This document shows positions 7,701 through 17,192 of a stretch of 64,000 bases of DNA, in pieces. Below the pieces are notes generated by a model that searched no databases, was not told where the DNA came from, and saw only the letters and a program-made list of their open reading frames with translations. Numbering within the stretch: the first letter of the stretch is position 1; each line of letters begins with the position of its first letter. The stretch covers positions 62,001 through 126,000 of the forward strand of contig JANYGI010000113.1 in the NCBI GenBank assembly GCA_025362495.1, given 5' to 3'. Both the position numbers and the translations under genes were made by a program. Source of the stretch: Byssovorax sp. Lineage in GTDB: Bacteria > Myxococcota_A > Polyangia > Polyangiales > Polyangiaceae.

Positions 7701-10700
7701 ATGAAGACGAAGCATCGGAACTCGGTCTTGCTGAGCGCACTGCGCAGGGCCGCGGGCGCCCTGGCGGTGACCGCCGGCGCCGTGGTGGCAGCGGGGCCGG
7801 CATCGGCAGCCGACGTGTGCATCTCGCAGTCCGCGAAGGACGCGCTCGCGGCCTGTCCGGGAGGCAAGCTCGAGGCGTCGGCCGGCAAGAAGCCGCAGGT
7901 CAGCTTCAAGTCGGCGCCGTCGGCGATCAACCTGAAGAAGGGGGAGCAGCAGCTGAAGCCGAGCAACCCCTCGGCGTCCATGAACGCGGCGCAGCGCGAC
8001 GAGCGGCGCAACCGCCTCGCGGCGCGCTCGCGGCAGCTGCTCGTGACGGAGATCCAGGGCCTCGAGAGCCTGTACACCTCCACGCCGAAGAACGCGCCGG
8101 ATCGGCCGAAGCTGATGCGGCGCCTCGCGGAGGGCTACGTCGAGCTCGAGTCCGCGGCCTTCCGCGACAAGACCGAGAACGGCATGAAGGCCGACGAGGC
8201 CAAGAAGAAGGATCCGGGCAAGGCCGCGGGCTTCGCCGCCGAGGCCGGCAAGGCCGACAAGATCCTCGGCGCCGCGCGGCAGGCGGCGATCAAGAACTAC
8301 ACGAACCTCAAAGATCAATACCCGAAGTGGTGCCAGAACAACAACGCGTCGAACCCGGCGCAGAGCACCGGCTGCACCGACGAGGTTTTGTACTACCTCG
8401 CGTACGAGTACGAGCAGGCGCTCAACCTCGACCAGGCGCGCAAGGTGTACCTCGAGCTCATCCAGAGCTGGCCCAACTCCAAGTTCATCCCCAACGCGTA
8501 CCTCGCGTTCGGTGAGCTCTTCTTCAACGAAGCGCAGGGTGATCCGACGAAGTGGGCCCTCGCCGAGCAGTCGTACTCCGAGGTCATCAAGTACCCGGCG
8601 CCCGAGAACAAGGTCTGGGGCTACGCCCACTACAAGCTCGGCTACGTCTACTGGAACAAGGGCGACTTCGCCCGCGCCATGAGCGAGCTGAAGAAGACGA
8701 TCGACTACGGCACCCAGTACTCGTCACTGCCGAACGCCGAGCAGCTCGCCACCTCGGCGCGCCGCGACATCATCCCGATCTACGCTCTCGCCGGCGATCC
8801 GAAGCGCGCCTACGACTTCATCAAGCCGCTCTCGGGCGACTCGGGCGTCAACAGTGAGAAGACGTTCAAGCTGATGGACGATCTCGGGCAGAGCTACCTC
8901 GACACCGGCCACTACGCCGAGGGTATCGTCCTCTACACCGACCTGAAGAACCGCGATCGCGGCCCCAAGGCGTGCGTGTACCAGGGCCACATCGCCGAGG
9001 CGACGCTGGCGATGAAGTCCGGCAACAAGGACCTCATCATCGGCGAGCTGAACAGCCAGCTCGATACCCACAACAAGTTCGTCGCCGACCAGCAGCCCGC
9101 CGACGCGAAATTGAAGTGCGCGAACATCACCGCCGATCTGCTCGCAGAGACGGCGATGGCGTGGCACCTCGAGGCCGTCGGTTCCGGCGGCGTCCGCGGC
9201 ACCGGCGACAAGAAGACGATGGCGCTCGCCGCGCAGATCTACGCCAACCTGGTCAAGACCTTCAAGCAGGACGACTTCGCGAAGTTCGAGTTCCCCCGCA
9301 TCGTGAAGGAGGACTGGCCGAACATCTTCAAGATCAAGTACCAGATGGCCGATCTGCTGTACTTCCAGAAGGATTGGGCCAAGTGCGGTCCGGCGTTCGA
9401 CGCCGTCGTCGCCGAGGATCCTTCCGGTCCGACCGCGCCCGAGGCGGCGTACGCGGCGGTGCTCTGTTACCAGAACATCTACACCGAGACGCACAAGGAC
9501 GGCTCCGACAAGAAGGGCGGAGGCAACCTCCCCGGCGGCAAGGGCAAGAAGGGCGATACGAAGGCGTCGGAGAAGGCGAAGTTCGCTCCGAAGGACTTCA
9601 CCGACAACCAGAAGGGGATGCTCACCGCCTTCAACCGCTACGTCTGTTACATCAAGCCGCCCGCGGGCGACAAAGAGGCCAACGACAACTACGTCGAGGT
9701 CAAGTACGCCCGCGCCCGCACCTACTTCGAGGCGCAGCACTGGGAAGAGGCCGCTCTCGCGTTCCGCGATGTCGCGCTGAACTACGCCGACAAGGACGTC
9801 GGGGTCTACGCGTCGCAGCTCTACCTCGAGTCGCTCAACGTGCTCGCCAACAACGTCGAGCCGGGTCACCCCTCGTGCCTCGACGACATGGCGGACGACG
9901 TCCCGAAGTTCGTCGATCTCTACTGCAAGGGCGGCAAAGAGAAGGAAAACGCCGAGCAGTGCGGGACGCTCCTCGGCATCCAGCGCGACATCGAGCGTCT
10001 CAAGGCCGAGGCCCTCGTGAAGGCGGCCGACGCCGGTGGCGCCGAAGCTTCGAAGCAGTACGAGAAGGGCGCGCAGGCCTACCTCGAGCTCTGGAAGAAG
10101 TATGGCGAAGGCCCGTGCGAGGCCAAGCAGCCCTCGTGCGCGCGCAACGACGAGGTCCTGTACAACGCGGCCCGCGCCTTCCAGGCGGCGCGCCTCATCG
10201 CCAAGTCGATCGCGGTTCGCAAGATCCTGATCGACCCGAAGTACAACCTCAACACGACCGAGCTCGCGAAGAAGGCCGTTTACGAAATCGGCGGTAACTA
10301 CCAGGCGATCGCGGTCTACGACGAAGCCGCCAACTGGTACGAGAAGTTCGCGGCGACGAACGCCAGCGCCGAGAAGGCCCCCGAGGCTCTCTCCGATGCC
10401 ACGGTCCTTCGCCTCGGTCTCGGTCAGGAAGACCAGGCGATCAAGGACGCCGACCTCTTCAACAAGAACTTCGGTTCGAAGAAGCCGGCGCAGACGGCCG
10501 CGATCGCCTTCGCCATCGGCGCTCACTACATCGATCGCGAGGACTGGGGCGAGGCGCGCAAGCGGCTCACCAGCGCGATGAGCCAGATCGACAAGAACGC
10601 GACGCTCGATGTTCAGATCCAGGCGCACGCCATGCTCGGCCTCGTGTTCACGAAGCTCAACAGCGCGTCGAACGCGGTCACCGAGTACAACAAGGTTCGC

Positions 10701-11555
10701 GGCCTGTTCAAGGATCCGACGGCCTCGGTCAAGAAGATCACCGACGGCGGCGGCGACGAGCGCAAGGTCGCGAAGGCGCTCACCGCGGTCGGCGAGGCGA
10801 TGTTCTTCTTCGCCGAGCAGCGCCGCAAAGAGGTCGATAAGATCAAGTTCCCCGAATACAAGGGATCGGGGACGCGCGAGGACGTGCTCAAGCACGTCAA
10901 CACCAAGGTCACCGATTGGGTGAAGAAGAAGCGCCCGGCGATCGAAGAGGCTGCCGGCGAGTACAAGAAGATCGTCGACATGCAGCCCGCGCCCCCGCCG
11001 AAGTGGGTCATCGCGGCCGGTTCGCGCGTCGGTCAGATGTGGGGCAAGTTCGTCGCCGAGTTCCGCGCCGCTCCGATTCCGAAGGAGTGGAAGGGTCACG
11101 GCGTCGTCCCGGGCACCGATGGCCTGACGTACGACGAAATCCGAGGCGAGTACTACGCGAAGCTGGACGAGGCGAGCGAGCCTCAGAAGCAGACCGCAAA
11201 GGGCGCGTACCAGACCTGCCTCAAGTACTCGGTCCAGTTCCAGTACTTCGACGAGTACTCGCGCCGCTGTGAGGAGTGGCTCTCGAAGAACTTCGGAGCC
11301 GAGTACCACCTCATCGACGAGTTCCGTGGCTCGCCGTCGCGCGTGAACTCGGGTCTCAGCGACGCGCCCGCGCCGCTGAATCTCGACGGGACGACGTACC
11401 ACGTCGACGCGCCGGCTCCGGCTGACGCGCCGAAGGACGACAAGGGCGCGCCGGCGGCCGACAAGGGCGATGCGGCAGGCGACAAGCCCGCCGACAAGGC
11501 CGGCGTCTCGAAGGAAAAGTCGGCGCTCGACAAGGCCAAGATCAAGAAGAAGTGA
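7701..11555 (+). CDS. gltD: Large exported TPR protein, GltD/AgmU-like
   Basis: 1,284 residues. The start is the ATG at 7701 with GAAGGG six bases upstream; a TTG two codons earlier is less likely. Signal peptide at residues 1-36, ending near GPASAAD. The rest is a solenoid of degenerate TPR-like units (EALNLDQARKVYLELIQSWP; AALAFRDVALNYADKDVGVY) with a Lys/Gly-rich insertion near residue 615 and a disordered Asp/Lys/Ala tail. Length and position match M. xanthus AgmU (GltD), a periplasmic component of the gliding complex, and the next gene matches GltE. The stop lies 14 bp before the next ATG, indicating one operon. Confidence 0.8.
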   Translation: MKTKHRNSVLLSALRRAAGALAVTAGAVVAAGPASAADVCISQSAKDALAACPGGKLEASAGKKPQVSFKSAPSAINLKKGEQQLKPSNPSASMNAAQRDERRNRLAARSRQLLVTEIQGLESLYTSTPKNAPDRPKLMRRLAEGYVELESAAFRDKTENGMKADEAKKKDPGKAAGFAAEAGKADKILGAARQAAIKNYTNLKDQYPKWCQNNNASNPAQSTGCTDEVLYYLAYEYEQALNLDQARKVYLELIQSWPNSKFIPNAYLAFGELFFNEAQGDPTKWALAEQSYSEVIKYPAPENKVWGYAHYKLGYVYWNKGDFARAMSELKKTIDYGTQYSSLPNAEQLATSARRDIIPIYALAGDPKRAYDFIKPLSGDSGVNSEKTFKLMDDLGQSYLDTGHYAEGIVLYTDLKNRDRGPKACVYQGHIAEATLAMKSGNKDLIIGELNSQLDTHNKFVADQQPADAKLKCANITADLLAETAMAWHLEAVGSGGVRGTGDKKTMALAAQIYANLVKTFKQDDFAKFEFPRIVKEDWPNIFKIKYQMADLLYFQKDWAKCGPAFDAVVAEDPSGPTAPEAAYAAVLCYQNIYTETHKDGSDKKGGGNLPGGKGKKGDTKASEKAKFAPKDFTDNQKGMLTAFNRYVCYIKPPAGDKEANDNYVEVKYARARTYFEAQHWEEAALAFRDVALNYADKDVGVYASQLYLESLNVLANNVEPGHPSCLDDMADDVPKFVDLYCKGGKEKENAEQCGTLLGIQRDIERLKAEALVKAADAGGAEASKQYEKGAQAYLELWKKYGEGPCEAKQPSCARNDEVLYNAARAFQAARLIAKSIAVRKILIDPKYNLNTTELAKKAVYEIGGNYQAIAVYDEAANWYEKFAATNASAEKAPEALSDATVLRLGLGQEDQAIKDADLFNKNFGSKKPAQTAAIAFAIGAHYIDREDWGEARKRLTSAMSQIDKNATLDVQIQAHAMLGLVFTKLNSASNAVTEYNKVRGLFKDPTASVKKITDGGGDERKVAKALTAVGEAMFFFAEQRRKEVDKIKFPEYKGSGTREDVLKHVNTKVTDWVKKKRPAIEEAAGEYKKIVDMQPAPPPKWVIAAGSRVGQMWGKFVAEFRAAPIPKEWKGHGVVPGTDGLTYDEIRGEYYAKLDEASEPQKQTAKGAYQTCLKYSVQFQYFDEYSRRCEEWLSKNFGAEYHLIDEFRGSPSRVNSGLSDAPAPLNLDGTTYHVDAPAPADAPKDDKGAPAADKGDAAGDKPADKAGVSKEKSALDKAKIKKK

Positions 11556-11569
11556 GGAGGGTGAGAGCC

Positions 11570-13060
11570 ATGAAGAAGAGCATGTTGGTGGCGGCCGCCC
11601 TCCTCGTCTGGGCGACCGGTTGCAGTGGTCCGGCGGGCGAAGGTCCCGGCGGCAAGGTCCCGGGGAAACCCACGGGTCCGACGGACAGCAAAGGGAACGA
11701 GGTGTCCGCCGCGGCGGTCAACAAGTTCAACGCGGCGCTGGACATGATGACGGCCCACGACAAGGCCGGCGACTGGAACGACGCCGCGTGCACGGCGAAC
11801 GCGGCAGCGTTCGTCGAGGCGGCGAAGGAGCAGGGCGACAAGACGTTCGGCGAGGCGCTCTACAACGCCGGCTTGGCGAGCCAGCGCTGCAAGAAGGACG
11901 CGGAGGCGAAGGCCTTCTTCAAGCAGGTCCTCGACAAGGATCCGAAGTTCCACCGCGCGCGGTCGCAGCTCGCCCTCTACGCATTCGCGGAGTCGGGCGA
12001 GAAGAACTTCGACCAGGCCATCTCCGAGATGCGCCAGGCTGCGATCACCGATGCGCAGTTCAAGAACGTGGAGGCCCTGGTGAACCTGGGGATGCTCTAC
12101 ATCAAGCGGAACAACCAGACGGCCGACAGCGAAGGCCCGACGGATCTCGCGCGCGCCAAGAAGTACATTCAAAGCGCGCTCGCGGTCGACGACGGGTTCA
12201 TGCCCGCCTTCAACCAGCTCGCCATTCTCTACATGGAGACGGCGAACCAGAAGGCGGGTCGCGACGCCAAGCAGAAGACGGCCACCAGCGGCAGCAAACA
12301 GAAGAAGGTCGACTCTCAGGCGCTCGAGCTCGCTGCGCTCGTGTGCTCGCAGGCCGTACGCAAGAACCCCAAGTACGCGCCGGTTCACAACACCGCCGGG
12401 ATGATCCAGGTCGAGCTCGGGAACTTGAACTCCGCCGTCGGTGAGTTCAACAACGCGCGCACGATCGATCCGACCTTCTACGAAGCGCAGATGAACTACG
12501 CCGCCGTGAACCTCCAGTTCCGCGGCTTCGGGCAGGCTGAAGAGGCCTACCGCGCTGCGCTCAAGATGCGTCCCGCGGACTACGACGCTCACCTCGGCCT
12601 CGCGCTCGCGCTGCGCGGCCAGATCGACGACTCGAACTTCGACAAGAAGGTCGCTGAAGCAGCTGCCGAGATCGATGCGGCGAAGAAGGCGGCGCCGGAT
12701 CGCGCCGAGACCTACTACAACGAAGCGATCCTCACGCAGGAGTACAAGGCGAAGGCCGGCGGCAAGGGCGGCGAGGGCGAGCTGGTCAACGCCAAGGGGC
12801 TCTTCGGTCAGTTCGTCCAGAAGGCTGGCAGCGCCGCGGAGTTCGCCGACGCCGTGAAGCGCTCGAAGGACCGGATCGCCGAAATCGATCAGATCATCGA
12901 CTTCAACAAGCAATCCGACGCGCAGCGCAAGGCGGCCGAGGCCGATCTCAAGCAGAAGGCCGCCGAGGCCGAAGCCAAGGACGGCGCCGAGGGCGAGGCC
13001 GGCGACAAGGGCGACAAGGGCGCCGGGGCCGGCGACAAGAAAGACGCTCCGAAGCAGTAG
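11570..13060 (+). CDS. gltE: TPR lipoprotein, GltE/AglT-like
   Basis: 496 residues. The ATG at 11570 follows a GGAGGGTGAG ribosome binding site that overlaps the end of the previous gene. The signal is a lipoprotein type (MLVAAALLVWATGCSG) with the lipidated cysteine at about residue 19. TPR units follow (ALYNAGLASQRCKKDAEAKA; GRDAKQKTATSGSKQKKVDS is a loop between repeats). The C-terminus is a Lys/Ala/Asp/Gly-rich tail. In M. xanthus, AglT (GltE) is a TPR protein needed for A-motility and encoded next to AgmU, as here. The likely location is periplasmic, lipid-anchored. A strong hairpin follows the stop. Confidence 0.78.
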   Translation: MKKSMLVAAALLVWATGCSGPAGEGPGGKVPGKPTGPTDSKGNEVSAAAVNKFNAALDMMTAHDKAGDWNDAACTANAAAFVEAAKEQGDKTFGEALYNAGLASQRCKKDAEAKAFFKQVLDKDPKFHRARSQLALYAFAESGEKNFDQAISEMRQAAITDAQFKNVEALVNLGMLYIKRNNQTADSEGPTDLARAKKYIQSALAVDDGFMPAFNQLAILYMETANQKAGRDAKQKTATSGSKQKKVDSQALELAALVCSQAVRKNPKYAPVHNTAGMIQVELGNLNSAVGEFNNARTIDPTFYEAQMNYAAVNLQFRGFGQAEEAYRAALKMRPADYDAHLGLALALRGQIDDSNFDKKVAEAAAEIDAAKKAAPDRAETYYNEAILTQEYKAKAGGKGGEGELVNAKGLFGQFVQKAGSAAEFADAVKRSKDRIAEIDQIIDFNKQSDAQRKAAEADLKQKAAEAEAKDGAEGEAGDKGDKGAGAGDKKDAPKQ

Positions 13061-13092
13061 TGAACGAGCCCCGCGACCACGCTGGGCAGGAG

Positions 13093-13134
13093 CCCCTCTT
13101 CCCGCTCGGACGGGAAGGGGGGTTCCCTGTTTTC
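13093..13134 (+). terminator. Terminator-like hairpin after the gltE-like gene
   Basis: A 12-bp stem (13093-13104 with 13111-13122, one G-T wobble) closed by the 6-nt loop ctcgga, then a T-richer run (ttccctgtttt). It lies 32 bp after the stop and would separate the TPR genes from the downstream part of the locus. The remaining 340-bp gap to 13400 holds the promoter at 13331 and a small gctccc/gggagc hairpin near 13270-13290. Confidence 0.65.
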
Positions 13135-13330
13135 GAGGTACGGATCGGGCGCGATGGAAACGCGACGTGGCGGGAACCTTGGGTTTACCGGGCTGTCATT
13201 CCCGGCAGGCATGAGGTTCTTGATCTCCTCGAGCCCCCGGAAAGGGGATCGAACGCGGGCCCAATCATGAAGGGCTCCCTCCGGGGAGCTTCGCGTGACG
13301 GGGGATCGCGAATGATCCCTCGGATGACTG

Positions 13331-13360
13331 TTGACCCGGTCCCCTCGCTGGTTGTACACT
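13331..13360 (+). promoter_or_regulatory. Candidate promoter for the second part of the glt locus
   Basis: TTGACC at 13331-13336 and TACACT at 13355-13360 are separated by 18 bp, 40 bp before the ATG of the small exported protein. Together with the hairpin at 13093 this suggests that the small-protein/gltG/TPR-lipoprotein/gltI genes have their own start of transcription. Confidence 0.5.
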
Positions 13361-13399
13361 GTTACTGTAATAGCAGCGCAAGATTTCGAGGAGACTGAA

Positions 13400-13666
13400 A
13401 TGCAAAGGTCAACCCGTTGGGGCATGGCGGTGGTCGCCGCGGTGAGCGTGTTCGCGATTACGTCAGAGGCTCTGGCGCAGGGCGCGGACAAGAAGAAGAA
13501 GGACGACGGCTACGGCTACGAGTTCTCGGACGATCCGCTGAACGCAGGCGGCTTCGGTCCGAACGACGCGACGATTCGCGTCCGCCCGGGCCCGGTCCGT
13601 ACGACTCTGATTCGCCCCCGCACGTCGTTCGTGCCGGAGATGCTCAAGTCGGTCGAGAACCTCTAA
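13400..13666 (+). CDS. Small exported protein in the Glt locus
   Basis: 88 residues with a GAGGAG ribosome binding site. Signal peptide at residues 1-28 (WGMAVVAAVSVFAITSEALA, cleaved before QGADKK). The mature part is about 60 residues: a Lys-rich start, an Asp/Tyr/Gly stretch (GYGYEFSDDPLNAGGF) and an ordered C-terminus (RPRTSFVPEMLKSVENL). It lies between the gltE- and gltG-like genes, the slot of gltF in M. xanthus, but I cannot show homology. Probably a small periplasmic accessory of the gliding machine; the role is inferred from position only. Confidence 0.65.
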   Translation: MQRSTRWGMAVVAAVSVFAITSEALAQGADKKKKDDGYGYEFSDDPLNAGGFGPNDATIRVRPGPVRTTLIRPRTSFVPEMLKSVENL

Positions 13667-13786
13667 ACGGGGCGATGGTCGTACGGTCGAGAGGCCGGGC
13701 GGCGCGCCTGATTATTCTCCTCACTCGCTGAGGGGGCGCGTCGCCGATTTTCCGGTTGCGCAGGTCGAAGGGAAGGCTGGGTCCAG

Positions 13787-15844
13787 ATGGAAGGCAAGCA
13801 AAAGGTCGCTCTCACATTTGCGCTCTACCAGAACGAGGCGCTCGTCCGTCGCGAGACGGTTACGCAAGACATCGTCAAGGTGGGCAAGGACGCGAAGAGC
13901 CATCTGCGCGTCGACGACGAGCTTGCCTCGCGCATGCACGCCGTCATCGAGGTCGCGTCGCCGGAGGACATCACGCTCATCGATCTCGGCAACGAGCCGG
14001 GGACGATGGTGAACGGCGCCCGCGTCAACAAGTGCAAGATCAACCCCGGCGATCAGCTGCAGATCGGTGGGACGAAGATCGTGCTCGAGCGCGCTGAGCC
14101 GGTAGCGGTCGCCGCCGCTGCGGCGGCCAAGGCGCCGGGCGCTGGCCCGTTCGCCGCGCCGTCGGCTCCCACGTCGAACCCGTTCGGAGCGCCGGCCTCG
14201 AACCCGTTCGCCGCGGCCGCGCCCTCGAACCCGTTCGCTGCTGCTCCGGCGAATCCGTTCGGTGCCGCTGCGGATCCCTTCGCGTTCAACAACCCCTTCG
14301 CGCAGAAGGTGGCGGACGTCGACGAGGTTCCCCACGACGCTCCGGAAGGCTCGTACACGTACACGCTCGTCAAGAGCGCGCCCGACGTGCCGAACGAAGA
14401 GGTCGAGAGCCCCGCGCAGTCCGTCGAGGTCATGATCCTCTGGGATACGTCGGTGCTTCATGTTTCGCACCTCACCCCGCCGCGCTCCTACTACGTGGGC
14501 GAGGAAGAGGGGAAGAACTTCACTTGCGACTACTTCATCCCTTCGGAGAAGCTCGGGACTACGCGCGCGCCCATCGTCCTCGCCGATCGTGGTGGCTCGA
14601 TCAGCGTCGTGTTCCCGCCCCGCGCGACGGGTACTGTCGAGATCCCCGGCCAGCCGAAGATCACGGTCCAGCAGGCGATCGAGACCGGCCGCACGCAGCC
14701 TTGCTCCGAGCTCTCCGGTGCGCATCAGATGGCGTTGCCGAATGGCTCCAAGGTAAAGATCGAGCTCGGTGGGCTCACCTTCCAGGTCTCGACCGTCAAC
14801 GCCGGCCGCGTCGTCGCCGGTCACTTCCAGGTCGACACGCAGGGGCTGCTCTACACGGGCCTCTCGCTGGCGGTTCACGCGGGTCTGCTCGCGGCGATGG
14901 CGTTCTTCATGCCCGCCATGAACGGCACCGACGAGGACGGGATCTCGTCCGATCAGCAGTACCTGATCCAGCAGTATCTCCAGGCCGCAGCCGAGAAGGA
15001 GATCGAGGAGAAGGAAACGGAGCAGGTCGCCGACAACGCCGCCGACAATAAGGAGGGCGGTACCGGCACGCGCGCCAAGGGTGAAGAGGGTTCGATGGGT
15101 AACCCCAACACCAAGTCGACGGGCAACCGTTACGGCGTGCAGGGTCCGGCCGACAACCCCGATCCGCACATCGCGCGCGCCTCGGCGCTCCGCGACGCTG
15201 CCGAGTTCGGCATGATCGGTCTGCTCAACTCGGGCGCTGGTGGCGATCCCAACGCGCCGACGGCGCCGTGGGGTCGCGACGAGTCGCTCGGCAACGATCC
15301 GCTCAGCGCCCGCGGCAACATGTGGGGCAACGACATCGGTGATTCGTTTGGCGCCGGCGGCCTCGGCCTCTCCGGCATCGGCGAAGGTGGCGGCGGTCGC
15401 GGCGAAGGCATCGGCCTCGGCTCGATCGGCACCATCGGTCACGGCGCCGGCACCGGATCGGGGCAGGGCTTCGGCTCCGGCCACGGTCGCCTCGGTGGCT
15501 CGCACCGGACCAAGCCGCCGCAGGTTCGCATGGGCGCGACGCAGGTCAGCGGGCGTCTCCCGCCCGAGGTCATCCAGCGTATCGTCCGCCAGAACTTCGG
15601 TCGCTTCCGCCTCTGTTACGAAAACGGTCTGCGCAACAACCCGAACCTCCAGGGACGCGTCCAGGTGCGCTTCGTCATCGGTCACGACGGCGCGGTCTCG
15701 CAGGTGGCGAACGGCGGCTCGGACATGCCGGACAGCGGCGTCGTTTCGTGCACGGTCCGTGCGTTCTACGGGCTCTCGTTCCCGCAGCCCGAAGGCGGCA
15801 TCGTCACGGTCACGTACCCGATCATGTTCGCCCCCGGCGGCTGA
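13787..15844 (+). CDS. gltG: FHA-TM-AgmX/PglI C-terminal domain protein, GltG/PglI-like
   Basis: 685 residues from the ATG at 13787, with a GAAGGGAAGG ribosome binding site. Residues 25-105 form an FHA phosphopeptide-binding domain (SHLRVDDELASRMHAVIEV; GTMVNGARV), with Lys where the first conserved Arg usually sits. A region of repeated NPF-type motifs follows (SNPFGAP, SNPFAAA, ANPFGAA), then a beta-rich domain. One transmembrane helix is at about 356-378. A Gly-rich periplasmic linker leads to the AgmX/PglI C-terminal domain (about 581-685; GRFRLCYENGLRNNPNLQGR, with two conserved Cys). In M. xanthus, PglI (GltG) is the inner-membrane protein linking cytoplasm to periplasm. The architecture is diagnostic. 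Confidence 0.88.
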   Translation: MEGKQKVALTFALYQNEALVRRETVTQDIVKVGKDAKSHLRVDDELASRMHAVIEVASPEDITLIDLGNEPGTMVNGARVNKCKINPGDQLQIGGTKIVLERAEPVAVAAAAAAKAPGAGPFAAPSAPTSNPFGAPASNPFAAAAPSNPFAAAPANPFGAAADPFAFNNPFAQKVADVDEVPHDAPEGSYTYTLVKSAPDVPNEEVESPAQSVEVMILWDTSVLHVSHLTPPRSYYVGEEEGKNFTCDYFIPSEKLGTTRAPIVLADRGGSISVVFPPRATGTVEIPGQPKITVQQAIETGRTQPCSELSGAHQMALPNGSKVKIELGGLTFQVSTVNAGRVVAGHFQVDTQGLLYTGLSLAVHAGLLAAMAFFMPAMNGTDEDGISSDQQYLIQQYLQAAAEKEIEEKETEQVADNAADNKEGGTGTRAKGEEGSMGNPNTKSTGNRYGVQGPADNPDPHIARASALRDAAEFGMIGLLNSGAGGDPNAPTAPWGRDESLGNDPLSARGNMWGNDIGDSFGAGGLGLSGIGEGGGGRGEGIGLGSIGTIGHGAGTGSGQGFGSGHGRLGGSHRTKPPQVRMGATQVSGRLPPEVIQRIVRQNFGRFRLCYENGLRNNPNLQGRVQVRFVIGHDGAVSQVANGGSDMPDSGVVSCTVRAFYGLSFPQPEGGIVTVTYPIMFAPGG

Positions 15845-15853
15845 TGGTCCTCG

Positions 15854-15946
15854 CGATGGAGTCGACGGCGGCTCCATCGTCTTCGTGGCGTCGGTCACCC
15901 GACGCCGTTCAGGCGCGCCCCGTGTGAGCACAGTCTCCACGGGGCG
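15854..15946 (+). terminator. Two hairpins after gltG
   Basis: First hairpin: perfect 8-bp arms cgatggag (15854-15861) and ctccatcg (15872-15879). Second: 9-bp arms at 15916-15924 and 15938-15946 (cgccccgtg/cacggggcg) with a 13-nt loop. Neither has a long T-tract, so they may attenuate rather than stop transcription. The rest of the 334-bp gap to 16179 shows no promoter I would defend. Confidence 0.45.
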
Positions 15947-16178
15947 TCGTCGTTCCATCCCCGCTATTTCTGCGCACAACGGCGGATCTGACCCCTGGAC
16001 TTCCTGGGTTCGGTCCGCCTATCCTCGCGACGCCGCGATCGTCTGTTCGCGCGCCGATTTCGTGGAGTTTTTCGCCTCGGGTATCGACGCTGGTGGGGGC
16101 GCGGCCGGGAGTCGCGCGCTGATGAAACACCACGCTCCCGAGGCACCCGCTCAATCATCTAGAAAGGTGAGCCCTCGC

Positions 16179-17099
16179 ATGAAGCTTGGCAACGTCGCCC
16201 TGGTGGCCTCTCTCTTCATCACGAGCTTCCTCGGAGCCGGCTGCAGCCGGAACCGGCAAGAGGCCGTCATTCTCGCCAACCAGGCGGATTCCGAGGTGAA
16301 GCTCAGCCCCGAGAGCGCCATCAACAAATACGAGCAAGCGACCCGGATGGACCCGACCAACCACCGGATCTTCCAGAAGCTCGGCATGGCCTACAAGAAG
16401 CGCGAGGACTGGGACAAGGTCGCGTCGACCATGGCCCGCGCCGCGTCGCTCGCGCCGAAGTTTGCGAACTACTGGCTCGAGCGTGGGTACGCGCTCGAGA
16501 TGCAAGCGAAGAAGAAGACCGGTGTGTCGTGGGAGGAGGCGAAAGAGCCGCTCCAGAAGTGCATCGAGAACGATCCGAACTACGCCGATTGCTACGAAGA
16601 GCTCGGCGGCGTGTTCCTTCAGACGGACGACGAGCAGAAAGCGCTCGACAACTTCACGAAGGCGATCGAGCACGACCCGAACGAGGTCCGCTACTACAAC
16701 GCGCTCGCCGATCTCTACATCCGCCTCGGCTACGTCAAGGAAGCCGAGCAGGTGTTGAAGGAAGGCAAGTCGTTCGCGAAGCCGGGCGATAAATCGCTCT
16801 TCGGCCTGCACGAGCTGCTCGCGCAGGTCTACCAGGATCGAGGTTCGCTGCCTGAAATGGCGACGGAGCTCGAGGCCGCGAAGGCCGTCGCCGGCACCGA
16901 GGGGCCCGAGTCGGTGCAGGTCCTGTGGGACCTCGGGAGCACGTACGCGAAGCTGACCCCGCCGCGCACGGCGGAGGCCATTCAGATGCTGAAGGGCTTC
17001 AGCACACGGGCCTGCAAGGGCGCGAAGGCGGCGAGCTACAAGAGCCAGTGCGAGGGCGCGCAATCGCTCGTGACCCAGCTCGGCGGGAGCATGCAGTAA
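16179..17099 (+). CDS. TPR lipoprotein between gltG and gltI
   Basis: 306 residues. The ATG at 16179 follows AAAGGTGAG; the long upstream open frame is a shadow. Lipoprotein signal VASLFITSFLGAGCSRN with the cysteine at about residue 22. At least four clear TPRs follow (ALDNFTKAIEHDPNEVRYYN; KEPLQKCIENDPNYADCYEE), plus Cys residues near the C-terminus. Probably a periplasm-facing lipid-anchored scaffold of the gliding machine. In M. xanthus this interval contains gltH, a barrel protein; this gene is not a barrel, so the slot is filled differently here. Confidence 0.75.
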   Translation: MKLGNVALVASLFITSFLGAGCSRNRQEAVILANQADSEVKLSPESAINKYEQATRMDPTNHRIFQKLGMAYKKREDWDKVASTMARAASLAPKFANYWLERGYALEMQAKKKTGVSWEEAKEPLQKCIENDPNYADCYEELGGVFLQTDDEQKALDNFTKAIEHDPNEVRYYNALADLYIRLGYVKEAEQVLKEGKSFAKPGDKSLFGLHELLAQVYQDRGSLPEMATELEAAKAVAGTEGPESVQVLWDLGSTYAKLTPPRTAEAIQMLKGFSTRACKGAKAASYKSQCEGAQSLVTQLGGSMQ

Positions 17100-17192
17100 G
17101 CCCGGCGACTCCCGCGCGCGACCGCGCGGGAGCACATCGCCGGAGGGACGTCCGCAAGGGCCGCAACTTGGGGCCGAGGGCCGAAGAAGACC

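Noticed and set aside
8724-11402. Minus-strand open frame of 892 residues
   Set aside because: Shadow of the gltD-like gene; low-complexity Val/Leu/Arg/Asp composition and no ribosome binding site.
13060-13398. Plus-strand frame directly after the gltE-like gene
   Set aside because: It runs through the terminator hairpin and the promoter of the next gene and has no recognisable domain.
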